From contig OZ023274.1 of the NCBI GenBank assembly GCA_964007475.1, positions 75,899,303 to 75,963,302 on the forward strand: a DNA stretch of 64,000 nt, in the 5' to 3' direction. Below, one piece after another: positions 36,347 through 46,414 of this stretch. How positions within the stretch are numbered: the first letter of the stretch is position 1; every line of letters starts with the position of its first letter. Source of the DNA: Hybos culiciformis (lineage: Eukaryota > Arthropoda > Insecta > Diptera > Hybotidae). The notes under the pieces are model-generated. The model was not told the DNA's origin, made no database searches, and saw only the letters and a list, made by a program, of their open reading frames with translations. The position numbers and the translations under genes are program-made.

Positions 36347-38802
36347 ATAATGTAATACCTCAACTGACATTTAATTGCAAAGGTGCATCCACCCCATTCA
36401 CGATAAATGAAAAACAAAACAGTCAATTCTAAATGTAATAAAAATTTTAAAAGAAAAGAGTAATAAATGTCTGACAAGCAATAAACAACCTCTAAGGTAT
36501 GCCCCAATAATCTTCAAAACATAGTTAATGTTTTAAAGGTAAATTTATTTTTATTTATAGAAAATTTGCAAAGTAAAAAAAAAAAAAAAAAATTGGAAAA
36601 CAAAGTAAAAACAACAAAACAACAAAACTAAACTAAACTATAGACAAAAAAAGGAAAAAAAAAAAACTAGATACATGGAACTAAAATACATTTCATTTTT
36701 AAAATTTTCTTATTTTATATATTTTTATATTTTATATTTATATATAATATATATACACTTTTTTTTTTATTTGTTTGGTATTGTAACAAATAAAATATTG
36801 ATCTCGAGGCACATGTAATTTGACAGCAAATGTATTACTTTATCAAAAGTTAGAGAGTTTTTCCAGTATATTGGTTAATAATGTTTAAAAAGGAAAATAG
36901 AAAAAATAAAAAATAAAATAAAAGATAAATAAAAATAAAAACACTAAATAGAATTTAACATTATAAATTTATTAGTTTTTCTTTTAGTATAGTAGGTATG
37001 TGAGCATTTATTATCACAAAAAAAAAATGGTAAAGCAAAAGTAACAGATTCTTGCTTCTGAATCATTAAGTTAATACATAATGTTGTAGTTATATGTAAA
37101 GTATGCATAAACAGTGTTGAATTTTAAATCTAACTAAAAAGAATGGGTGGTTTATGGTTTTTTTTTTGTTAAATTTTAAATTTTGCCGTCAACATAATCA
37201 ATTACATGTTGTATGAAAATTCTTACTTTAGATTGTGCTGATGCCAGATTAATATTATTATATTATTGGTAAACTTCAGTCGAATGAATTAAATAAATAT
37301 TCAACGATCTAAATTCATCAAATTTTCGTATTTTTTGTTTTATATTTTACTGGACTAGAAAAACTCTTTGTACAACAATTTATATTCCAAAGGTAAAGGT
37401 TTACATTTTCAGATTTGATTTTATACTCCGATAGTACCTACTTTCTTTTTAAACAAATTATAAATATAAATGTTTTTTAGAAAATATTAATATGCTCCGA
37501 TCCACTCTATAATAAACAAATTGATCAGTAATTTAATATTATTACGATTATGTTTTGTATAAATGTTGTACGCACTTATATTTTATGTTGCACTAAATTA
37601 TTTTCAATTTATCTAATATAAATTTGAAAATATTTTGTTTATGGAATCGGCGGCTCTTAACTTCCTTATATAGGATAACAGCATAAATATTATTTTATGC
37701 ATAAAATGAAGAAAAAAAATATATAAATAAACAATATATTATTATACTTATAAATAAAATATTTGTATAAAAAATAATAATAAAATCATATGTTGAAGTT
37801 ATTTATATATATATTATATATTTAATTTGTAACCATAAGAACATGTATTAAACCAGAAAATAATAAATAAAAATTTAAAAAGACATTTATATTTGCCAAT
37901 CTGGAATAAAATTAAAGTTAAAAAAAAAAAAAAACAACCTAATGAAATCGACAAAAATCTTTGTAAGTCTATTTAAGTTTACTATTTATAGTCATTGTAC
38001 AAATGTGCGTTAACGCATTAGTTTGTTGATTTCTTTATGATAAAAACAAAAAGAAGGATTTTGAAGAAAAATATTTTGCCTATATAATTTTCTTTATTAT
38101 GTATTTATTGATATTTTTTTTTCCCTTTTTTTCTTACTGAATTAAATATTTATATGTATAATTTCTGAAATGGTAAAAATAAATTATTGTATTTAATTTT
38201 TTTTTTTAAAACATTTATATTGATTATTATATGAAAAAAAAAAACATTGAATAAAAAATTGAACATCTCTTGAGAATAATTTTATGATTGCTTGTTAAAA
38301 TTTTCAAAATATGTGGAGGAGAATTTTACAGTTAAGTGATTGATTTTTATTTTTATGGAAATAAATAAACAATGTTGTATACATATTTTATGTATTTGCA
38401 ATATTATGTGTTTTATAAATATTTCTATATAATAAGTGTATTATACACTTGGGTCTTTCTTAATAAAACACTTGTTTCTGCTTGATATTTCATATAATTT
38501 TATTTTTTCAAAATCAAATAGATTATAATTTAGATCGAAAGAAGAAGTACAATTCAACTGGTTTTCTAGATTACAGTTCTTACTTCATAGACCATATATT
38601 TTTCAGCCCATTTTACAATTAAAAAAAGATTTTGATCAAATTCAATATTTTTGTAGATTACGATATGGAACGATATGGAACATTTGACTTTTAAAACTGA
38701 AAAAGTTTAGGTAAAAGAAAATCTCAATTTGTTACCAAAAAATAATATGTGTTTACCTATATACATATAATATACCTATAGTCATACATATACCAAAACT
38801 TT
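36347..38802. other. AT-rich non-coding stretch
   Basis: No gene. There are long A-runs at 36573-36592 and 37920-37934, ATATATA tracts at 36740-36760 and 37805-37822, and a 10-bp tandem CGATATGGAA at about 38660-38680. Confidence 0.5.
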
Positions 38803-38998
38803 ATAGTAGATTATTGAATATGTAAACTAAATTTGTTATTAATTAAGAGTTCTGTATACACAAAAATACATTGACACGAGTCAATACTTACATCACGAGA
38901 CCGAAGGTCGAGTGATATAAATTGAGAAGTGTCAATGAATTTTTGTGTAAATACAGAACGAGTTGTATAAAAAATTTTGTTTACATATCCAATATACT
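38803..38998. repeat. Terminal palindrome 1 with CGAGACCGAAGGTCGAG core
   Basis: Arms of about 95 bp fold around the loop GAA at 38903-38905, with ATCACGAGACC against GGTCGAGTGAT at the tip. GACACGAGTCAAT against ATTGAGAAGTGTC, and AGTTCTGTATACACAAAAAT against the mirrored ATTTTTGTGTAAATACAGAAC, continue the pairing outward. On the other strand the tip reads GACC-TTCG-GTC, an unusually stable C(UUCG)G tetraloop if transcribed. Confidence 0.8.
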
Positions 38999-39009
38999 GT
39001 TTTAATGCG

Positions 39010-39630
39010 TAGGGGAGAGGTAGTTGCAAAGAGAGAATATTTTTTCTTCTCATTTTTTCTCTTTTTTTTTTTTTGTATTTGGCTGTATTGAAATATTGTG
39101 ATATTATGTTTGTTTAGGTATTACGTAATATTCAAAACGAAACATCTAAATGATTTCATTATTTACGATGATGCATCTAAATTTTTTCATTATATACGCT
39201 GATGCATCTAAATTTTTTCATTATTTACGCAGATGCATCTAAATGATTGCATGTGTATTGACGCATATAATACTCCATTTAGTGATCTAAATTCTATAGC
39301 ACTAAATACAACATAACGATCCCCAACGCATTAAAATCTTTTAATGCGCATGTCTTCGGTAAGTTGTATTTACATTCGCAAATTTAGCTCGGTAAATGGT
39401 CCATTACATGCATCAATACACATGCAATTATAGAGGAATGTAAATTGTATTTACATTTCCCTGTGATGTAAATTGTATTTACGTTGCTCTATATTGTATT
39501 TACATTCTTCATTTTGAACTGCGTAATACTATAAACAAAAATAATATCACTCACACTCACAATATTTCAATAAAGACAAATACCAAAAAAAAAAAAATTG
39601 CAAATGTATACCTCTCACATGCATCATATC
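39010..39630. repeat. Large diverged palindrome, about 300-bp arms
   Basis: The centre is a perfect CGCATTAAAA-TC-TTTTAATGCG at 39327-39348. Moving out, TTGCATGTGTATTGACGCAT (39248) mirrors ATGCATCAATACACATGCAA (to about 39428), TATTGAAATATTGTG (39086) mirrors CACAATATTTCAATA (39558), and GGGAGAGGTAGTTGCAAAG (near 39012) mirrors TTGCAAATGTATACCTCTC (near 39598). The divergence between arms suggests an old foldback. Confidence 0.75.
39143..39270 (+). repeat. 31-bp tandem repeat, about 3.5 units
   Basis: CATCTAAAT(T/G)(T/A)TTTCATTAT followed by (T/A)TACG(C/A)(T/A)GATG repeats with CATCT starting at 39143, 39174, 39205 and 39236. It lies in the left arm of the large palindrome. The right arm has a different short array, ATTGTATTTAC at 39444, 39472 and 39493. 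Confidence 0.8.
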
Positions 39631-40110
39631 AATGTCAAACAAAGCTTAGTTTATAATGCTAAAATCTAAATTTACCCTCTGAGCTAATCTATATTTTCCC
39701 TCTGAGCAAACAAAAAAAAAAAAAAAAGAACCAATAAAAAAATACTATTTTTTTTTCTTCTAAAAAACGGCCAGTCGATCAGTCGATGAATTTTCTTAAC
39801 ATGTGTTTCAATCTACTATTTTTAAAGGATCTTCGAACCTCTACTACTAAATTTTTAAACGAGTGTGGTTGGATTTTAGTACAAAAATTTAAACCACACT
39901 TCAAAAATTGCACTTATTTTTATTCAAAAAAACAAAATGAATAAAAATAGAACAATGGTAACCCTGAAAATATCTTTGTTGTCATTATAAAGTTTGCTGT
40001 GATTGTCAAATGTCAAGTAAGAATTTTTTTTTCTTTTATCAACAAACGAGGAAAATGGCAGCAACAAGGAGATTATTTATTGTAAATATAAATTATAATT
40101 ATATAATTAT

Positions 40111-40195
40111 TATTTGATTTTATTTTTAATTATAAAAAAAATAATTATAAAATTATTATAATTTTTTTTAATAATTAAAAATAAAATTAAATAAA
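40111..40195. repeat. AT-rich hairpin, 25-bp arms
   Basis: TTATTTGATTTTATTTTTAA... (40111 onward) is reverse complementary to ...AATTAAAAATAAAATTAAATAA ending near 40195. A pure-AT spacer separates the arms. It can extrude readily as a cruciform. Confidence 0.65.
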
Positions 40196-40212
40196 ATTTA
40201 AGAAGACCATTA

Positions 40213-40352
40213 GTTCCTTAAATAATAAAAAAAAAATTAGTAATTTTTCTAAAAAAAAATTATTCGATTTTTTTTTTTGCAAAAAAGAAAATGAATAATT
40301 TTTTTTTGGAAAAATTACTAATTTTTTTTTTAATATTTTAGGAATCTTCCGG
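40213..40352. repeat. Palindrome of about 65-bp arms
   Basis: Left TAGTTCCTTAAATAATAAAA, then AATTAGTAATTTTTC, are mirrored on the right by GAAAAATTACTAATTTTTTT and TTAATATTTTAGGAATCTT. The centre is near 40280. The arms are close to identical over the inner 45 bp, so this fold is younger than the one at 39010-39630. Confidence 0.7.
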
Positions 40353-40483
40353 TTTGAAATCATTTCGATAAATAAATAAACTTCCTTATTAAATTTTATT
40401 TCCTTGCTTCATTTTGAACTTTTTTGTTTATTTTTTTCATTATAAATGTATTGTTTTCAACTCCCTCTCACATGCACATTAAA

Positions 40484-40677
40484 GCGGTATACAATACATG
40501 TTAATCAAATTTGTTATACAGCTCGTTTTGTATACTCACAAACATATAGACACTCGTCAATATTATATCACTCGACCTTCGGTCTCGTGATATAAACATG
40601 ACTCGTGTCTATGTGTTTGTGTGTATACAAAACTCGCAAGAATAACAAATTTTCTTAACATGTATTGTAATCTACTA
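40484..40677. repeat. Terminal palindrome 2 with ACTCGACCTTCGGTCTCGTG core
   Basis: Arms of about 95 bp fold around TATATCACTCGACC-TTC-GGTCTCGTGATATA (centre about 40578). AACATATAGACACTCGT pairs with ACTCGTGTCTATGTGTT, TATACAGCTCGTTTTGTATA pairs with TATACAAAACTCGC, and ACATGTTAATCAAATTTGTT pairs with AACAAATTTTCTTAACATGT. It is the inverted partner of palindrome 1 at 38803-38998. Confidence 0.85.
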
Positions 40678-43600
40678 TTAAAGCTTTTATTCAAGAATTT
40701 TTGTAATTATTGAAGCTACGTTTTATTCGATTTAATAATGAATAAAAAAAAATTCAAATTGTTAAATAATTAAATTTCGAATATTTTTGGTGTAAAAATG
40801 ATAACATAAAAATTTCAAAAAATTCAATCTGGGTGGTCTTCTTCTTACACACTCAATTCATAAAATATGATTTTATGATGGCAATTTATTAACGAAAAAT
40901 TTTCTAAATTATTTTTATTTTAATTCATAATAAAATTTTGGGCATTTTTTTTTTTCAAAAATTAATCGTAAAAAGCACACGCAATCTTTACTTTGTGGTT
41001 TAGCGCCATTGAAATTACCAAGAAGGTAAATTTCCCACGTTATATCTTTAAATTTTATTTTAAACACATAAAAAAAAAAATTACATGAATCTAAGAATGT
41101 TTTAACTTTGTTTCTTTTTTTTTTCTTCTTTAAACCATCAAAAATGTTTTCGTTTTGTCAAAAAAGGATATTTCTGGCACACCTACGAATAAATGTGTAC
41201 TTACTAAAGAATAATTATTATTTTTTTAAATGTCAAAATAAAATAGAAAGTCAAAATATTTTTCTTCTTTAGAGATTTTGAAAATAAAAAACATCCTTTA
41301 TTTATGTGTTCTTTTTTTGAAAACATTCTAAGGTTTTTTTTCAAGGATTTGTGTCTAAAAAAAAATAAAAGAAAAAAAAATTAATATTTCATTGATTCTG
41401 ATTTGGGTGTGCTGTTGTTTACAAAATAAAGTTAATCCTGTAAGATATACATAATAAATAAAAAACAAAAACAAATTACATTTTTTATACATAAGGACAT
41501 AAAAAAAATATTGTCCTTTTTTATAATTCACTTTACATTTATTAAATAAAATTTATTGATTCTTATTCCATTAAACATTATATGTTTCTGTTTTGATTTT
41601 TGCCGCTTGCAATTTGATGTTTAATGCATTTCATTTATCATCATTTTTCTTCTTTGCATTAACAAAAGAAATGTATAGGTTACCTTTTGGGAAACAAAAA
41701 TTGCATTATTATTATTACCTACCCATTGCTGCATTGGATTTCCAATGCTTTTATGTACTTTTTTTTTCTTCAATATTTTGAAATATTTTTATTTTTAGCG
41801 ACAATGGTAGGTTTCAGGTTAGGAATAAATTTTTTTTTCTTCTTTTTTTATGAAATAAAATATTATTAGCCAAAAGTCATAAGGATCTCACATAAAGTAC
41901 AAATCTTAAGCAATGTTTAGAGGTCTCATATTAGTAATTTTTTGTTTATTAATTTTTGTTTTGTCAATTTAACTCATTTTATTTTGCATTTTGTTATAAA
42001 TCAACAAAATATGATTTTTTTTTTATAAAATTATATAATATTAACTGTCATAATTTCGTCAAAGGAGTTCTTTATCAAAATCCATTTCTTTCAAAATATG
42101 TCACAGTTATATTTCCTTCATAATACAATAAAAGTCATACTGTTACTAAAAGGGTAAGATATTTGGAAATCCTATAAAATCACAATAAATTCGAATCAAC
42201 TGTAAAATAAGTTGTCAAAATGGAATTTCTTTTTCATAAAAATTCAGAATTAAATTAAAATCTAATATAAATTCAAATTAAAATAAATTATTACAATTTT
42301 CTAATTAAGATAAATATATTTATATTTTTAATATTTAAGTTAATTTTATTCCTTTTTATTATATATTTATACATAAAATTATGTTCATTAAGGAACTATA
42401 ATATAAGTATGTAAATTAATTGTACAAAGATTTAAATAAATTATAGTAGTTAACTCTTGATAATAATATATAGAAAAGAACTTTTCAAAATATATGTAAA
42501 TAAAATAATAATAAACAACGATAATAAGTTATATTGAAGAAAAAAAGCAAAAATAACAATTCTATAAAGAACAACTTAATGTTACAAAAATATCCCTAAT
42601 TTTTATGTAAAAATTTTTATAAAAAAAAAAAATACTATATTTCCGACATTATAATTTTATTTCTTTTTTTTCTCAGTTTTTTGCAAAATTACATTTAAAT
42701 AAAATTTCTCTTATTTTTATTTTTCATAAAATTAATCACATAAAATATGAAAACATAAATTTATGCGGAGTTTTTTTTTCTTTTCTTTAATAATAATAAT
42801 AATCATTAATGTAATTATTTTTTTCAACTATGTAATTTTCATTATTATTATTTTTTTTGTTAATTATAATATTTAAGAAATTAATGAAAATATAATTTAT
42901 GATGAAATTACACGCAATTTTCAATTGTAGAAATTTTTTTTTTTTTAAACACGAAATAATTTTATTAATAATGTAAATTTTTCTTTCTTTATGTTGTTTT
43001 TCTTTTTTTTTGTTTATACAGGAAAACTTCTTTATACATTTTATAGTTTTAATTTACTACGTATTTTTGAATAATTATATATAAATTCACTTTTAAAAGC
43101 TTATAAATTAAAGACAATTTTGTGAGATTTGATGGAAATTTTATATAATAAACTTTAACGAGATTCAAAAGTTTTAATACAATTTTATTTGTGGCTTTTT
43201 CTAGCTTTGAACCCTTTTGATGTTGCTAGATTCGCATTCCTCGCAAATTTGAAAGTATAATTTTGAAGATTTATAAAAGTGGGCTTTTAAAATCATTCTT
43301 ATAATATGTAGTAAGAGTACCTATAGCAAAAAAAAATGATTTATTTCTAATTCGGCATAATAAATTTGATTTATTTAATTTATTAAAATTATTTAATGAT
43401 TGAGAGATTCTGCATTCTAAGTTCAGGAAATTACCTTCAAGAATTAAAAAACTGTGTATTCGAATACAATATACACATTAAAAACTAACATAAACTTAAA
43501 ATCGATTACAAAATAAATAGAAAAAATAAATTATTTTCTATGACTATTAATCGCAATCGTAATATAATTAGAAAATAATTAAATATTAAATAAATACAAT

Positions 43601-45177
43601 TAGTTGTTTTATTTGTAAATATATTAAAAAAAAAAAAATTCAATTGCTATAAATAATATAATATGAAAAAAAAAAAAAAAAATTCACAGTATAATTAATT
43701 TAATTTGTTTTACTTATGATTCTGAATTTAATTGCATTTTAAATTGCAATTCGCAATGATAAGTTAACGAACTAGAAACGCGTTAAAAAGAGGTGGATTT
43801 GAAAAAAAAAAATGTTTTCTTTATTTATTTTTATTTATTTTTTTTAAGAAATTCACACACAATTTTCATGTCAAAATTATAATTTAAAAACGATTTCATT
43901 TAAGAAATAATATAAATTATTAAAACAATTTACAATTCTATTATATATATGAAGAAAACATCAAAGAAAATAAATTAAAATTAAATAAACGAAACAAAAA
44001 TGTTAATTTTATTTCACAGCAAAGATAATTTATAATTGAAATTATAACCTTAATAATACTTTAAGTAATTTCCTCGTAAATTATGACATAATTCAAAATG
44101 TAGTTATTGAAATTTCATATATTTTTGAATAAAGTCGAGTATAATAAAAATTAAATTGAATACCAGTAAATTAGTATTGAAAAATTATTTTCATCTTTCA
44201 AAACCCTAAAATATATTTAATTCACTTGAGCACCGTTTTTTAATCGGGATCCAATAATCTGAGTTTCCACTTCAACAATGTGAATGAAACAAAACCGAAA
44301 CATTTATTTATTTAAAATTTTTTGTTCAGGTATAATGTTCTTGTCTACCCTATACAAATCAATACCCAAGTTGAATTAAAAAAAACACTAAATTACAATT
44401 AGTTTGTCGGCACCTTAAATTGTCCACTATAACACCGAGCATAATATAAGCCATAAGAATAAAAAAAAAACATAAACAGAACCTGTCGCATCAAAATAAT
44501 AAATTACCAAAAATATACGTTTATTATTTTTATTCTTCTGGAAAAGAACAATATACCTACTTTATTTTAACAAAATAAATAAAATAAAAATTATCAATTT
44601 GATAATCACACACTCTGAATAAAAAAATAAAAAAAAAATTATAAAACTGAAATTTTTATACAAGTCCGAGTGCTGAATTTTTTTTTCAAAATCCATATCA
44701 TTTTTCTTTTCAAAATATAAATACATACCTACCTAAAAATGAAATTTTAAGTTGAAATAAAAAAAAACAGAATTGAAAAAAAAATGTAATAAAAATTGTT
44801 TTCAATAATAAATTATGTCTCAAACATTTTTTTTATTTGGTTACACTATCAGTAGTAGTGATTTGGGTGCATCGAAATTAAACTTCTTAAATTTCCTAGT
44901 TTAATAAAAATTTATTTACGAAAGTGTCAATGAAAGAGTTTAAAATTTGGTTTAATGATGTTGTAGTAATTACCATTGACACTTTTTGAATCGTTCTTCG
45001 ACTTCACAAAACAAATTTCTGCAATAAATTGAAGGAATCCTATATTGACTTAATTAGCTATCTGTTGAAATTTTTAAAGTTTAGAAGGAAAATTCTTATA
45101 TTCGAATATTGTCACAATTGGATATTAATATGATAATATTGAAAATATGTGATTATGCAAATATTTAAGAATACATC
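40678..45177. other. AT-rich non-coding stretch
   Basis: No gene is supported. Frames near 41593-41869 are Phe-rich noise. A TAATAATAATAATAAT run lies near 42788-42804. A 12-bp inverted repeat AAAGTGTCAATG/CATTGACACTTT spans 44921-44985. Long A-runs occur at 43627-43638 and 43665-43682. Confidence 0.5.
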
Positions 45178-45204
45178 TTGATACTTTTCAGATATCTTTT
45201 ACAG

Positions 45205-45423
45205 TGTTCTATGTTAGAAAGTGGAATATTAAATTTTACAAGGGATTATTCTCGAATTAATTTTAGGTTCCCAAAGTTCGGTATAGAGAAAAAGAACCAG
45301 TCGACTAATTCAGAAATGATTAGTTACTCTGATACACAAAACAAATTAGGTACGGAAGTAGTTCAAAGTCAACAGGAGAATAATTTACAACTGATACAAA
45401 TGCACTTATACAATGTGCTGAAG
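45205..45423 (+). other. Best exon candidate: 219-bp phase-0 open exon, unrecognised
   Basis: An acceptor-like ATATCTTTTACAG (AG at 45203-45204; a second TTTTCAG just upstream) opens 73 codons ending AAG followed by GCAAGT at 45424, which matches the AAG|GCAAGT consensus of the rare GC-AG intron class. The frame starts and ends in phase 0 and stays open from 45178 to a TAG at 45445-45447. The peptide is mixed and hydrophilic: CSMLESGILNFTRDYSRINF, then KFGIEKKNQSTNSEMISYSD, then TEVVQSQQENNLQLIQMHLY. The Ser/Gln/Asn-rich middle suggests a flexible region with a following helix. GC is clearly above the flanks. There is no recognised family; a processed or decayed fragment remains possible. Confidence 0.35.
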
Positions 45424-46088
45424 GCAAGTGGTGGGAACTGGAACTAGCTGAACTTCTTCAATATTATTCTAGAACTAACCGGTTTCTTATTTTAAAAATT
45501 ATTATACGTTAGTAATTGTAACAATAACGACACAAAACAAAAACTTTTCTATCAAATTCATATGAAGAATATCCCTTTTATTGATATCAATAATCCCTTA
45601 TATAATTTTTTTTAACAATAAAATAACATTAAAAACCACTAAATTGTAATAATGATGATTTTTGGTAAATTTTTATCAAATTTAATCGAGGGAATAGCTA
45701 TCAATTCTTTTTTATGTACAGGTTTAAATCGTTCCTTTACGTATTAAAAAAGGAATAAATTGTTTAAATAAACAGAACACAGAACCTTAAAATTGATAAA
45801 GAAAATCTATTATTGCTGCTTGTTAAAAGTATAAAAATTTGGTAAAAAAATACATATTGAATTCATTTGAAAAATTACATTTTTGATAAAGAATAATATT
45901 CTTTTTTATTGAAGGAAATATTTGTCACCAAAACTATTAAATAAGAATCCATTTGTTGTACATAAAGGTATACTGTATATACATTGCAATCAGATGCACT
46001 GCAAGGATTGAGAAATTTTGATAAATTTTTTTTATGTAAAAGAATTTAAAATTTCTAGTTCTAATTAAAAAAACCTCGTTGAAAGTAA

Positions 46089-46169
46089 ATGAAACCCTAT
46101 CTGGATAGACCAGAAACGGAAATTGAAGAAATAAACTTAAAAATTGAAGAAGGTCTTGCTACATGTTAA
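46089..46169 (+). other. Short ATG frame downstream of exon candidate
   Basis: An ATG directly after an in-frame TAA opens 26 codons, MKPYLDRPETEIEEINLKIE and EGLATC, ending in TAA-TAG. The strongly acidic, helix-like peptide sits in the same GC-elevated zone and on the same strand as the frames at 45205 and 46211. No splice donor fits well. It could be an exon piece or a fossil. Confidence 0.18.
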
Positions 46170-46210
46170 TAGCTTCTCTAGTGTTCAGTGTTAGTCGGCT
46201 TTATAGATAG

Positions 46211-46414
46211 AAAGAATATCTCCCGTCATCGTATTCTAAGAGCTCTTATAATTCAATGAGAAAAAGGTTTGGTTTCATTCAAGATTCTAACAATTCAGTG
46301 ATTGAGAAATTCAAAACCTGCGGTTTTGATTGGACTCAAGTTGTCTTACCTCCTTATATTATAAACTTAAATTTTATACACATTCGGTCTAACAATGGTG
46401 ATTATTTAAAATAA
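46211..46414 (+). other. Plus-strand open frame, possible exon
   Basis: Sixty-seven codons are open between a TAG at 46208 and a TAA at 46412, with an ATG at 46256 (52 codons from it). The peptide contains EYLPSSYSKSSYNSMRKRFG, FIQDSNNSVIEKFKTCGFDW and TQVVLPPYI. Trp, Pro, Gly and Cys residues make it more protein-like than local noise, and GC is elevated over 46185-46350. Together with 45205-45423 and 46089-46169 it forms a 1.2-kb same-strand cluster, which may be a small unrecognised gene or a decayed element. Confidence 0.22.

Larger units (their letters stand above)
38803..40677. mobile_element. Nested foldback/inverted-repeat complex
   Basis: The outer 220-240 bp at each end are inverted copies of each other. 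From the left: TAGTAGATT...TTTGTTATT...GTATACACA...GACACGAGTCA...CGAGACCGAAGGTCGAGTGA, then TTTTAATGCG...GGAGAGG...TTGCAAAG to about 39040. The same order in reverse complement runs from 40677 back to about 40440. A further copy of the extreme terminus (TTCTTAACATGTG...CAATCTACTATT) lies at about 39789-39818. Inside are a large palindrome (39010-39630) and two AT-rich palindromes (40110-40350). No frame carries a recognisable transposase. I read it as one long-TIR or foldback-type element of about 1.9 kb, or several related foldback units nested together; no clear target duplication was found. Confidence 0.6.

Noticed and set aside
38811..39053. Minus-strand frame of 80 codons
   Set aside because: It lies wholly across the terminal palindrome and its inner flank, so the openness is a by-product of the hairpin sequence.
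39143..39270. CRISPR-like regularly spaced repeats
   Set aside because: The 31-bp units are contiguous, without unique spacers, and lie in a eukaryotic palindrome: a plain tandem repeat.
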